Below are positions 1 through 8,275 of a stretch of DNA of 13,585 nt, piece by piece. The translations under genes and the position numbers were made by a program. The stretch's first letter is position 1. Every line of letters starts with the position of its first letter. The notes beneath the pieces were generated by a model. The model saw only the letters and a list, made by a program, of their open reading frames with translations. It ran no database searches and was not told the origin of the DNA. Source of the stretch: Usnea hakonensis (Eukaryota; Ascomycota; Lecanoromycetes; Lecanorales; Parmeliaceae); contig BLJB01000672.1 of assembly GCA_013423325.1 (NCBI GenBank), positions 1 through 13,585 of the forward strand. Direction: 5' to 3'.

Positions 1-345
1 TAGATAATATTCGGTTTTTTTTCTATTAATAACTCTTAACTAGAAAAAATAGGTTGTAAACCGGTTGCCACTCGGTTTCCGCCCCCAAATAAACTCTATA
101 ATAGGCCTAGACAGTACCTTTAGGGCGACCTTATAATACTATAAATAATAATAAAAATTTTAATACTATTCGCTATTAAAGGTATATTAGCTAGAATAAG
201 ACTTATATCTCTATAAGTTCGTATACCCCCTTTATTAAATACCCGCTATTTATTCTTCTATTACTTTATTAATCTCTTTAAAGTCACTACTAGAATTTAT
301 AAAGAAGATAAATAAAGTCCTTTATCTTAAATTAATAGTATTAAC
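1..345. other. Left flank, RIP-mutated; less mutated pocket at 50-115
   Basis: No gene is recognised. Positions 50-115 keep several TG and CA dinucleotides and the only G/C-rich stretch of the flank, including a 6-bp inverted repeat (AAACCG at 58-63 and CGGTTT at 73-78). The rest has the usual RIP composition. The last ~45 bases form one side of the copia target site. When joined to 8281 they give a continuous + reading frame with few stops (see 8281-9876). Confidence 0.6.
341..345. repeat. Target site duplication TTAAC, left copy (copia)
   Basis: TTAAC lies directly before the TGTCA start of the left LTR. The same 5 bases follow the right LTR at 8276-8280. Five bases is the usual duplication for Ty1/copia integrases. 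The perfect match shows that both ends belong to one insertion event. Confidence 0.95.
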
Positions 346-490
346 TGTCAAAATAGGAAGGTTTGCCGAGTCACGTGACTTCGTCACGTGACCTTGGCGC
401 CTTGGCATTTTGTAAATAGTCTTACATATTTCTTATGCTTCCATAATCAATTAACTAAGAAACAAGTATTCTATATACCTACTTTTAATA
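346..490 (+). repeat. 5' LTR of the copia element (145 bp)
   Basis: Starts TGTCAAAATAGG and ends TTTTAATA, where the right LTR has TTTCAACA, so the intact ends are TG...CA. It aligns with 8131-8275 without gaps and with 17 differences, all transitions at CA or TG sites. Differences mutated in this copy lie at LTR positions 79 to 144, the half facing the element interior. It holds the palindrome GTCACGTGAC twice (370-379 and 383-392) with TTC between. The CACGTG core is the classic bHLH (E-box) site, so it is a candidate transcription-factor site of the LTR promoter. TGTAAATA at 411-418 corresponds to TATAAATA in the right LTR. Confidence 0.95.
370..392. promoter_or_regulatory. Paired CACGTG palindromes in the 5' LTR
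   Basis: Two copies of the 10-bp palindrome GTCACGTGAC are separated by TTC. Each alone is self-complementary, and the pair is also an inverted repeat. CACGTG is the known core bound by fungal bHLH factors of the Cbf1/Pho4/USF type. Its place about 20 bp upstream of a TATA-like sequence fits an activator site of the LTR promoter. That role is inferred. The right LTR has the altered pair at 8155-8177. Confidence 0.45.
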
Positions 491-504
491 GGTTATAAGC
501 CCGG
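491..504 (+). promoter_or_regulatory. Primer binding site, initiator tRNA-Met anticodon arm (half-tRNA type)
   Basis: GGTTATAAGCCCGG begins at the first base after the LTR. Its complement, CCGGGCTTATAACC, differs by one RIP-type transition (T for C at the position before ATAA) from CCGGGCTCATAACC. That is the anticodon stem-loop of an initiator methionine tRNA with the CAT anticodon. Drosophila copia and yeast Ty5 are known to prime from a cleaved initiator tRNA at this internal site instead of its 3' CCA end. Base 498 (A) would have been G before mutation, in a TG context. Confidence 0.75.
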
Positions 505-2189
505 ATTATAGGGTATTATTTTAGTAATCCTTTCGCTTTATATTATACCTACTAGCTTATAATAAGAGTTCTAGAAAGGGCTAAATAAATTACTAGCTAT
601 ACTATCTATTAGTCGGGATATCCCCGAATATAAAAATTAATATTATACTAGAAATAGCCTACTAGGCTATAGAAAGGATATAGGAATTAATTTAATCCTA
701 AAAATATATAAATTACGCTATAACCTTTAGCTTAGCCGCGACCGGGTCGCATACTAGTATTAGCTAATAATTATCTACTAAAAGATACTATTCCGCCTAT
801 AGATTACGCTAATTAGATATTACTATAACTCTATAGAGTTTTCTTAGACTATCTAAACTATATAGACTATACTCGCCTACTCTATATTACTATTATAAGG
901 CTTAAGAGTATCTAAAATTATATCTACTCTATCTATTTTCGGTACTATTAAGTTACTAAGTAGTCTAATTAAACTAAATAGCTATTACGTACCCCTAAGA
1001 CTTTAAATAATTAATTATAAGAGCGAGAAGTTAGTTTTATTTTACTAGTTATTCTAGATAATCTCTTATAACTACCTATTCCGATATTTTAAGATAAGTT
1101 AAAGGATACTACTACTATTAAACTACTATCTAAGAGCCGCTTAGATTATTATTATATTTAAAAGGATACTAAGTAGCTAATTATAAGCTATTTTTATATT
1201 ACTAGTCCCTCCTTATAATCTCTTTCTAATATTTTTAGATAGTCGAAGGGCGCTATTTAGCTACTAATACTATACTATTAATTCTACTATTAATTTATAA
1301 GTAAGGTATAAGATACTTTATAATTATAGCTTTTAGCCTAACTACTTATTATACTAAACTAGATATTAGTAAATCTCTAGCTATTACGCTATAATTACCG
1401 AGCCGCTATTATAATTATCGATTACTAATAGCGAGCGAACTATTAACTATATAATCTCGATAGGCCTCGCTCTTACTTAAATTCCTATTAACTCTACGTT
1501 AGTTATCGCTATTACCCTTAGAAATAGTAGCGCGCAAAGTTGTAAATAAGGAAGAGTATTTTAAAAGAGTAAGAGAATAGAATAAGTATATATAGTACTA
1601 AGCGTAACCCCTTTCTAGGGATATACTAATAATAGATAGGGATAGTATCTTCGACTAAGCCTTAGAATTAATATATATACTTTAAACTCTATTCTATAAG
1701 ATTAGAAGGTTTATATATATTATATATAATCTACTATATCTCTAGACTCTAATTAGTATATATTATTATTCTTTCTATACCCTAACTTCTAAATAGAAAG
1801 CTTAAATTATTATTAATTATAAAGAAGTAGACGGAGTCTACTATATCTCTAAATAGGATTAGCTATATAAATATAAATAGTACTAGATTCTTATATAAGA
1901 CTTCCCTTATTACTATCGTAACTTTAATATATATAGTACCGTTAGAAAGGGCGAATCTCGTAGACGTACTACTATTTAACTTCTAAATTAGCTTAATAGA
2001 CCTATCTAGAAGGCCCTAGAATACGAGTAAGACGTATATCGTCCGTCTAAATCTAAGGAGTTTACTCTAACTACTTCTAGATTCTCTATTAAGGAATTAA
2101 TATCTTTCGTATATAGTAATATTAACTTATTTAGGTACGAAGTTAAATTATCCTTATATACCTTATTATTATTAAGTTATAGAAAATAA
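505..2189 (+). pseudogene. Unusually long copia leader with a possible extra upstream reading frame
   Basis: This 1.7-kb stretch lies between the primer site and gag. No known domain is recognised. The frame in phase with position 1560 (codon starts divisible by 3) can be read through with TAA/TAG stops only. It is most convincing at 1860-2189, with a basic GESRRR segment near 1950-1970, and has no stop in its last ~50 codons before TAA at 2187-2189. Over 1980-2178 the other two frames have about 5 and 12 stops. The TAA overlaps the inferred gag start (2179) by about 11 bases, an arrangement known to allow reinitiation. Upstream of about 1560 the stop density is higher and the frame choice is not secure. 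GCGACC-G-GGTCGC at 738-750 is a perfect hairpin. Alternatives: a non-coding leader, or part of a longer gag. Confidence 0.35.
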
Positions 2190-3063
2190 CTCAATAAGAG
2201 TACTAGCCCTACTAAAGATTACTAAGCTTAAGAACCCTAAAGGGTACTAGGTATAAAAGTAAAAAATATAGATTTATCTTATTACTACTATATTATAGAG
2301 ATATACTATTATACCTTAATTAACCTTTCTAGTAAAAATTATTTAAGCTAATATTTATCGAATTAAGAATACTAATATTATAAAAAGGAATACTATTCTA
2401 GAAGATACTACGCCTAAATTATTTTAGTTAACTTCTATCTCTAAGCTTAGTAATAGTACCTATAATAACTGCCTTAAAAAATAGGAGAGTAAATACTTTT
2501 TAGCCTATAACGCTATATTTAATTATTTAGGTATTAATTACTATAATAACTATAAGGGTTATACTACTAATATATATCTTCTCTAAGAAGCTATTAAAGT
2601 CGATTATAAGCCTAAAGGCTCCGGTACCTTTAATAATCTCTATCGTTAGCTATTTACTCTTAAGCTCTAGGACTATACGAACGTTACTAAGTATACCGGG
2701 AAGTTTAAGGAACTCTATAATAATATTATTAATATATATAAGAAGATAGACTTTAATAATAATATCCTTATTTTTCTCTTCTATATAGGTCTTAGAAAGT
2801 AATATAAAGATTACTTCTTAATCTATACCTAAAACTAAGAACCTATAGATACTAATAAAGATACGGTCTATAGTCTCGAGTATATAATATAGTAATTTAT
2901 TTAAAGTATAACTAATCCTTTAGCTAGTCGTACCAAATCTACTCTAGAGATAGTAGTAATATAATCGAAGGCGTATATTATAACTACTTTTAGAATCGAG
3001 AAGCCCTAGGATAGTATAGTTAAAGGACTAGATACTATCTATATCTAACGCTTAGTTAAGTTC

Positions 3064-3105
3064 TACTAGAATTATAAAAAGAACTACTATACTCGTAACG
3101 AGTAT
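3064..3105 (+). other. Relic of the Gag CCHC zinc knuckle
   Basis: In the gag frame, Tyr codons sit exactly at spacing X2, X4, X4 (codons at 3064, 3073, 3088 and 3103). TGY to TAY turns Cys into Tyr and CAY to TAY turns His into Tyr, so a CX2CX4HX4C knuckle is the natural reading. The knuckle normally packages element RNA. Confidence 0.8.
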
Positions 3106-4032
3106 AAGGGTAAGACGAACTAACGTAAATAGATATCAAGTCGTAGCCGGAACGATAATAATAAGCGATAACGTAATAATAGAGATCGTAGATATTATAA
3201 TAGTTATAATTAAAAGAGTAACTATTATAATCGCTATAATCGCTATAAAAAGTCTTATAAGCCTTATTAGAATACTAACCCTACTTACTATAATATTAGT
3301 AGTAAAGATAGTTCGGCTTCTAACTCTAGTACTAATTAGGACTATAGTAGATATAACTACTATATAGTACTCCCTAAAATAGTACTCCCTAAAGATAAGA
3401 AGCTAGAATCCTATATTATAGAGACTATTACTATATCTATAGAACCCGCTAAACTCTTAATACGATAGGGTTTAGACTCGTACTATTTAGTCTATATAAC
3501 GCCTAACTATTTAGTCTTTAAGATATATTCCCTTATAACTAGTAATAACTATCGACTAATTAGAGGGATTAGGGGATCCCTTAAGCTAGTTAATAAAGGT
3601 AAAATTAAGATTAAACTTAATATTAGCGGCTAATATTATCTCTTAATCCTCGATAATATTCTCTATATCCCTAGTCTATCTATAAACCTAATTTCTTAGG
3701 GTAAGCTAATACGATTAGGCTATCTAATAAAAATTATTTCTAAGGGAATCGAGATCGGGATAAAGGGAATTACTATCTAGCTTATTAATAATAATATTTA
3801 TTAATTTAATATATAGAAAGATAAGCCTAAGCTAGAACTTACTATATTAGTCCTAGTACTAAAGTAAGCCTTTAAGTCTCGTTTATCTCTAATATATAAA
3901 TCCCGCTCGGCTATAGTAGCCGCTAATTCGATTAGAGGTCCTATTATCTCCTCTATACCTATTAGAAAGCGTTCCTATAGCTCTCGCTATAATTCCGACT
4001 CTAGTATTAGCTCCGTATTTAATTACGATAGC

Positions 4033-4110
4033 TTAGATTTAAAGTTAGATTTAAAGTTAGCTTTAGATTTAGCTTTAGATTTAACTTTAGATTTAAATTT
4101 AGATTTAAAT
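4033..4110 (+). repeat. Thirteen-unit hexamer repeat (TTAxxx) in the protease-integrase linker
   Basis: Thirteen consecutive hexamers start with TTA: TTAGAT seven times, plus TTAAAG, TTAGCT, TTAACT and TTAAAT variants. They are in register with the gag-pol frame and encode Leu alternating with Asp, Lys, Ala, Thr or Asn. Since TCA becomes TTA and GAG becomes AAG by RIP, the original was probably an acidic Ser-x repeat (Ser-Asp/Glu rich), a disordered linker before the integrase zinc finger. Confidence 0.85.
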
Positions 4111-6494
4111 TCTAACTCTATAATTTCTAATTATAAGGATAGGCCGCGGAAGAGATAAAAGCGTAAATCTAATCCTAAGACTATAACTTACTACTATTAC
4201 TATCTAAGGTACTCGGGGGACGTATAATAGCTCGAATATTACGATATTAATCTATCTAAAGAAGTTATAGATAAGGTACCTTATATATCTTACGCTATTA
4301 AAAAGATATAGTAAGTTAGATATACTTCTTATATTTACTCTAATAGATAATATTTAGACCTTATCTATAGTAATCTTAGTATAATAGAAGAAACTAAGCT
4401 TAGTTTTAAATACTTTATTACCTTCCTCGATAACTATATAAAAGTCTCTAAGGTAGAAATCCTCCGCTCTAAAGATAAGATATTTACTATATTTTACTAT
4501 TACCTTATATATAACGAAAGAGGAGATTTCTAGTATAATAGATTATAAACGGACTAGGGCGGTAAATACTCTAACTATAAGTTTAATTAGTTTTGTAATA
4601 ATAGTAATATTATATAGGAGCCTACTATTCTAAGTAACCCTAAATAGAATAGCTCCTCTAAAAGACTTAATTAGGACCTAAAGGGATATATCTTTATTAT
4701 AATTAAAGAGATAGATCTCTCTATAGAGTATTAGCCTTAACTAATAATAGTAGCTAGTTATTTATATAATTATTATTTTATCTAGAGCCGTAAGCTAACC
4801 CTTTACGAAGCTAATACTAGCGTATAGCTAAAACTAAAGTATCTTTATCCTATTAGCTTCTATAGCTAATATCTTACTCGAAAACCTAGTACTAGCTAGA
4901 AAACTAGTTAAGATTATACTATTATTAAGAGTTCTATTAGGCTCCTAGAATATAAAGGAGATCGGATCTATTAGATATTACTAGAAGATAGAAGGACTTT
5001 TCGTACCTCTTAAGTAATATAGGGGAAGATTCTATCTAAATTCCTTTATATTAAATAGCTAAAGCCTCCCCTAGTAGGGGAAATATCGCTACTATTAATA
5101 ATATCGACTTAGTCTAGAAAAGGCTTAATATCTATCGCTATAGACCCTTAAATTATTATTATAGAAGATAAACTAGTATCTACTTTTACTTCTATCTATA
5201 CTTCTATCTCTATAGCCTCTACTATACTAGTACTAACGCCTACCCTACTAATATTAAGTATAGTAAGTTTAGAATTATCTAGATCTAGATCTCTCGCGAA
5301 TTATCTCGAACTACGATATTATAATCTCTTACTAGACCTCTTAGCCTTATTTATATCTATTATTCGGGAATCCTATAAGCCTAAAAGCTATAATGAGGCT
5401 ATCTTAGATAATAACCCTAATAATAAGGACTAGGAGGCTATTATAGAAAACGAGATTAATTTACTAATAGAGAATAAGATATAGGAGCTAGTAGACTATC
5501 TATTAGACTATAAGCCTTTAAGAGGTAAGTAGGTATTTACTCTAAAGTAAGGCTTTAAAGAAGAAGTTACTCGCTATAAGATATACTAGATAATACTAAA
5601 ATACTCTTAGTATAAAGGCTTAGATTATAATAAGACTTTCGCCTTAATTATTAAGCCTATAAGCTATAAGGCCTTATTTACTCTTATAGCGGCTCTAGAC
5701 TAGGATCTAGAGTAGATAGATATTAAAACTACCTTCTTATATAGGGTAGTTAAGGAGGTAATCTATATAATATAGCCTATTAGCTTCAAGTTAAAATAAT
5801 ATTCTAATAAGGTCTATAAACTTAATAAGGCCCTATATAGTCTAAAGTAGTCCCCCCGGGTATAATATAATACCTTCTCCGACTTTATAAAGGAGTAAGG
5901 ACTCTACCCTATTAATACTAATTATAGTATATTTATCGATAGTCGTATAAGTACTATTATAGCTCTCTATATAGATAACGTACTTATAACTAGTCCTAAT
6001 TATAGAGATATCTAGCGTATTAAGGATACTCTTAATACTTGGTTTTAGATAACTAATTTAGGACCTTATACTTATTATCTAGGGATAATAGTAACTCGAG
6101 ATAGGGCTAAAAGAACTATCCGCCTTAAATAGGCTAGATATATTAAATATATACTTTACAATAATAGTATATAGAAGGCTAAGCTAGTCTCTACTCCTAT
6201 AGAGACTTTAGCTAAATACGAACTAGTAGAGAATAGTTATTAGGCTACTTAGAAGAATAAGACCCGCTACTAATTAGCTATAGGATCTCTTATATATATA
6301 ATACTTAAGACTCGATCGGATCTAGCCTTCGCTATCTTAGTAGTTAGTTACTATATATATAACCCGACTAAGAAGTATTAGAGAGTAGTTAAAAGGATCT
6401 TTATATATCTTAAAGGGACTATTAATATAGAACTAGTTTTTTAGAGTACTCTTTTAGACTTAATTAGCTATATAGACTCTAACTAGATAGATAA

Positions 6495-6499
6495 TATAG
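6495..6499. repeat. Target site duplication TATAG, left copy (miniature element)
   Basis: TATAG at 6495-6499 directly precedes the TGTCA end of the miniature element. The identical TATAG follows its other end at 6929-6933. Removing one copy plus the element restores the copia RNase H frame. Confidence 0.95.
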
Positions 6500-6601
6500 T
6501 GTCACGGATATACAGTGATTTAGGTATGAGTTCCTACTTCGGTGGGGGCTCGGAGCTCTTTTGGTCATGTGGTTTGGTGCCTTCACCCATGTTCCATGAC
6601 A
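6500..6601 (+). repeat. Left terminal repeat of the miniature element (102 bp)
   Basis: Begins TGTCACGGATATACAG and ends CCATGACA. It is identical base for base to 6827-6928. TGTCA and TGACA form a 5-bp perfect terminal inverted repeat. Identical LTRs mean a recent insertion, since both are copied from one template at integration. Confidence 0.95.
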
Positions 6602-6603
6602 AA

Positions 6604-6628
6604 TGGTAGCAACACCGGTTCGATCCGG
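6604..6628 (+). promoter_or_regulatory. Primer binding site of the miniature element (tRNA 3' end, initiator-Met-like)
   Basis: The sequence starts TGGTAGCAACACCGG, the complement of a tRNA 3' end CCGGTGTTGCTACCA with its CCA. The similarity runs on: the complement continues into a 5-bp stem ACCGG/CCGGT around ATCGAA, which resembles a T-arm with the A-type loop (ATCGAAA) special to eukaryotic initiator tRNA-Met. TGGTAGC also matches the start of the Ty1 primer site. The exact tRNA cannot be fixed without the host tRNA set. Confidence 0.7.
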
Positions 6629-6787
6629 TTCCGGGTCCGGTTAGCCGCGGCAGGTCACTCATTGCGGCACTCGGGTTTGGTGGTGGCTCATAACTACCGT
6701 GCCTTCCTTAGCTGCTTGCACCAGGCCATTTGAGTGGCTTACGGGTGTGTACACCCGGGGGGCCCCTGTATTGAATGCGCCCGGCCA

Positions 6788-6805
6788 GCGCATGGGGGCA
6801 TGCGC
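6788..6805. repeat. GC-rich hairpin in the miniature element interior
   Basis: GCGCATG at 6788-6794 and CATGCGC at 6799-6805 are exact inverted copies around a GGGG loop. In a non-coding retroelement RNA such a stem could serve packaging or dimerisation. That role is speculation. Confidence 0.5.
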
Positions 6806-6811
6806 CTTCTT

Positions 6812-6822
6812 GAAAAAGTGGG
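6812..6822 (+). promoter_or_regulatory. Polypurine tract of the miniature element
   Basis: GAAAAAGTGGG, with one T, ends four bases before the right terminal repeat. This is where a plus-strand primer is expected in LTR elements, and it sets the element orientation as +. Confidence 0.55.
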
Positions 6823-6826
6823 CAAT

Positions 6827-6928
6827 TGTCACGGATATACAGTGATTTAGGTATGAGTTCCTACTTCGGTGGGGGCTCGGAGCTCTTTTGGTCATGTGGT
6901 TTGGTGCCTTCACCCATGTTCCATGACA
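6827..6928 (+). repeat. Right terminal repeat of the miniature element (102 bp)
   Basis: Identical to 6500-6601, from TGTCACGG to CCATGACA, and followed by the TATAG target duplication. Confidence 0.95.
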
Positions 6929-6933
6929 TATAG
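6929..6933. repeat. Target site duplication TATAG, right copy (miniature element)
   Basis: Matches 6495-6499 exactly. Copia RNase H coding resumes at 6934. Confidence 0.95.
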
Positions 6934-7373
6934 CTACTCGTTACTCTACTTCCGGCTATATATTTAATATAGGAAGTATAGTAATTAGCTAGTCCTCTAA
7001 GCGTTAGGCTACTATTATCCTCTCTATATATAAGGCTAAGTATATTAGCTAAATATAAGCTATTAAAGAGGCGATTTAATTATAAAGTCTACTAATATCT
7101 TTATATCCTAGATATAGTAATAGCCTAGAAACGGTTATTATCTACGGGGATAACTAGGGGGTAATTATATTATTAAAGGACCCTAGATCTTATAGTTATA
7201 CTAAGTATATTAATATTACTAACTATTTCTATAGGGAGAAAGTAGCTAATAAATTAGTAGCCTTTAAATATACTCCTATTAATTTATAAGTCGCTAATAG
7301 ATTAATTAAGGCTCTTTCTAGGGATAAGTTTAAGGTATTTCGTAAGGCTATTAATCTAAGACGATTAAATTAA

Positions 7374-8130
7374 CGACTAGATAGCCTATAGGAGATATTC
7401 GCCCTTTCTAATTTTTAGCTATTAAGATTAATATATAATTTACCCTTCCTAGACCTTCTTCTTAGATATACTACCGCTATTATTATTATCCCCTCTTAGC
7501 GCCTTAAATACTAAATTATCTAAGTCTCTTAGTACTAAATTAGTTCTATTAACTAGTCTAGATAATTCGGCTTATTAGTCTTATTAATTAATTTATACTC
7601 GATAGACTTTCCCTTTATATCTTTTCTCTTTATTACTAACTACTAATTAATCCTTTTCTTTTCCTCTCTAGAGTTAATTCTAACTACTAGTATATAGGGG
7701 CCTTTTTAACCCGTATTATACGGGTACTTATAGTACTTATAATACTATCTTAGCCCTAAAGTATTACTTCTAGCCTCGTAGCTATTTACCTAGCTACTAT
7801 TTAGCTACTATAACTACTATTACTACTTAGAATATTCCTTATATAGTATATAGATCTCTATATATATCCTCCGACCTCGTTTTGCTTGAAATTTAGTATA
7901 TACTCGATAGATATTAAAAAAGATTTTTAAATAACCATATTTTTACGAAAAGTAGAAAGTTTATATAGTAATATTATTACGGGATTAAGTACCGAGCTAT
8001 TATATAGCCTAATACTTACTACTATATTATTATATTATCTCTACTACCCTAATATTACCGTCGTATAGTATAGAGTTAATATGGGAGTTGCAATTTGATT
8101 TTTAGAAGAAGAAATACGCTCGAGTAGGAG
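7374..8130 (+). other. Copia 3' untranslated region, no gene seen
   Basis: About 750 bp of RIP-mutated sequence between the pol stop and the right LTR, with no recognised domain. ACCCGTA-TTA-TACGGGT at 7709-7725 is a perfect 7-bp-arm hairpin. Positions 8079-8115 keep several TG and CA dinucleotides and so are less mutated. GAGTAGGAG at 8122-8130 directly abuts the LTR and is the likely polypurine tract, with one T. A 61-codon open frame on the minus strand (8044-8229) crosses the LTR boundary and is not a gene. Confidence 0.6.
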
Positions 8131-8275
8131 TATCAAAATAGGAAGGTTTACCGAGTCACGTAACTTCGTTACGTGACCTTGGCGCCTTGGTATTTTATAA
8201 ATAGTCTTGCACATTTCTTGTGCTTCCATAATTAATCAACCAAGAAACAAGTGTTCCACATACCTACTTTCAACA
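8131..8275 (+). repeat. 3' LTR of the copia element (145 bp)
   Basis: Starts TATCAAAATAGG (TG mutated to TA) and ends TTTCAACA. The differences mutated in this copy lie at LTR positions 2, 20, 32, 40, 61, 67 and 103, almost all in the half facing the element interior. The paired CACGTG palindromes of the other LTR are here GTCACGTAAC and GTTACGTGAC (8155-8177): each palindrome is broken but the two arms still match each other. TATAAATA at 8196-8203 is a consensus TATA box made by one transition relative to the left LTR. Confidence 0.95.

Larger units (their letters stand above)
6500..6928 (+). mobile_element. Miniature LTR retrotransposon (TRIM-type), 429 bp, unmutated
   Basis: Two identical 102-bp direct repeats (6500-6601 and 6827-6928), each bounded by TGTCA...TGACA, flank a 225-bp interior. 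A tRNA-complementary primer site starts two bases inside the left repeat (6604) and a purine tract lies just before the right repeat. These parts plus the 5-bp target duplication define a non-autonomous terminal-repeat retrotransposon in miniature. It has no coding capacity of its own; short open frames at 6542-6733 (+) and 6659-6913 (-) have no recognisable domain and cross LTR boundaries. CA/TG content is normal and G/C content is much higher than the surroundings. It therefore inserted into the copia RNase H region after that region had been mutated. It presumably used proteins of another, autonomous LTR element not seen here. Confidence 0.92.
2179..7373 (+). pseudogene. Copia gag-pol polyprotein, RIP-inactivated and split by a miniature LTR element
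   Basis: One frame runs from an ATA that was probably ATG (2179) to TAA at 7371-7373. It has many TAA/TAG codons but no net frameshift once 6500-6933 is removed. Gag: a tryptophan-rich start near 2245, then a CX2CX4HX4C zinc knuckle at 3064-3105 with all four ligands now Tyr. Protease region: Asp-Ser at 3475. Integrase: HHCC finger at 4195-4293, also with Tyr at ligand positions; catalytic D at 4429 and D at 4552 kept; catalytic E at 4660 now Lys. Reverse transcriptase: IDIKT block near 5720, and YVDD now YIDN at 5968-5979. RNase H: IDSN near 6472, then STSGY near 6950, and KAKY for EAEY at 7032-7043. The motifs and their order identify Ty1/copia. It is not functional. Confidence 0.93.
346..8275 (+). 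mobile_element. Ty1/copia LTR retrotransposon, complete but RIP-inactivated, with a nested miniature element
   Basis: A full-length copia-order element of 7930 bp, or 7496 bp without the nested 429-bp insert and its extra 5-bp duplication. Structure seen in order: 145-bp LTR, primer site at 491, long leader with a possible extra frame, gag (2179 to about 3105), protease region (about 3475), integrase (about 4195-4700), reverse transcriptase (about 5690-6000), RNase H (about 6470-7370, interrupted), about 750 bp of 3' untranslated sequence, purine tract and 145-bp LTR. The order integrase before reverse transcriptase is diagnostic of Ty1/copia as opposed to Ty3/gypsy. The gag-pol frame can be followed without indels, but every domain has RIP stops and lost key residues, so the copy cannot move on its own. 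TTAAC duplications flank it. Confidence 0.95.

Noticed and set aside
346..490. Ty3/gypsy origin of the large element
   Set aside because: Integrase precedes reverse transcriptase, the primer site is of the half-tRNA type and the RT motif is of the YVDD class, all of which point to Ty1/copia.
4033..4110. CRISPR-like or regulatory tandem array
   Set aside because: The units are 6 bp without spacers and stay in the gag-pol codon register, so this is a coding repeat.
6604..6640. A tRNA gene in the miniature element
   Set aside because: Only the complement of a tRNA 3' portion is present. There is no D-arm, anticodon arm or 5' acceptor strand, so it is a primer site, not a gene.
6542..6733. 63-codon open frame on the + strand
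   Set aside because: It starts inside the left terminal repeat of the miniature element and runs into its non-coding interior across the primer site, with no recognisable domain. It is open only because this segment is not RIP-mutated.
6659..6913. 84-codon open frame on the minus strand
   Set aside because: It is antisense to the miniature element, runs across the interior and the right terminal repeat, and shows no domain.
8044..8229. 61-codon open frame on the minus strand
   Set aside because: It crosses the boundary between the copia 3' untranslated region and the right LTR, is antisense to the element and has no family signature.
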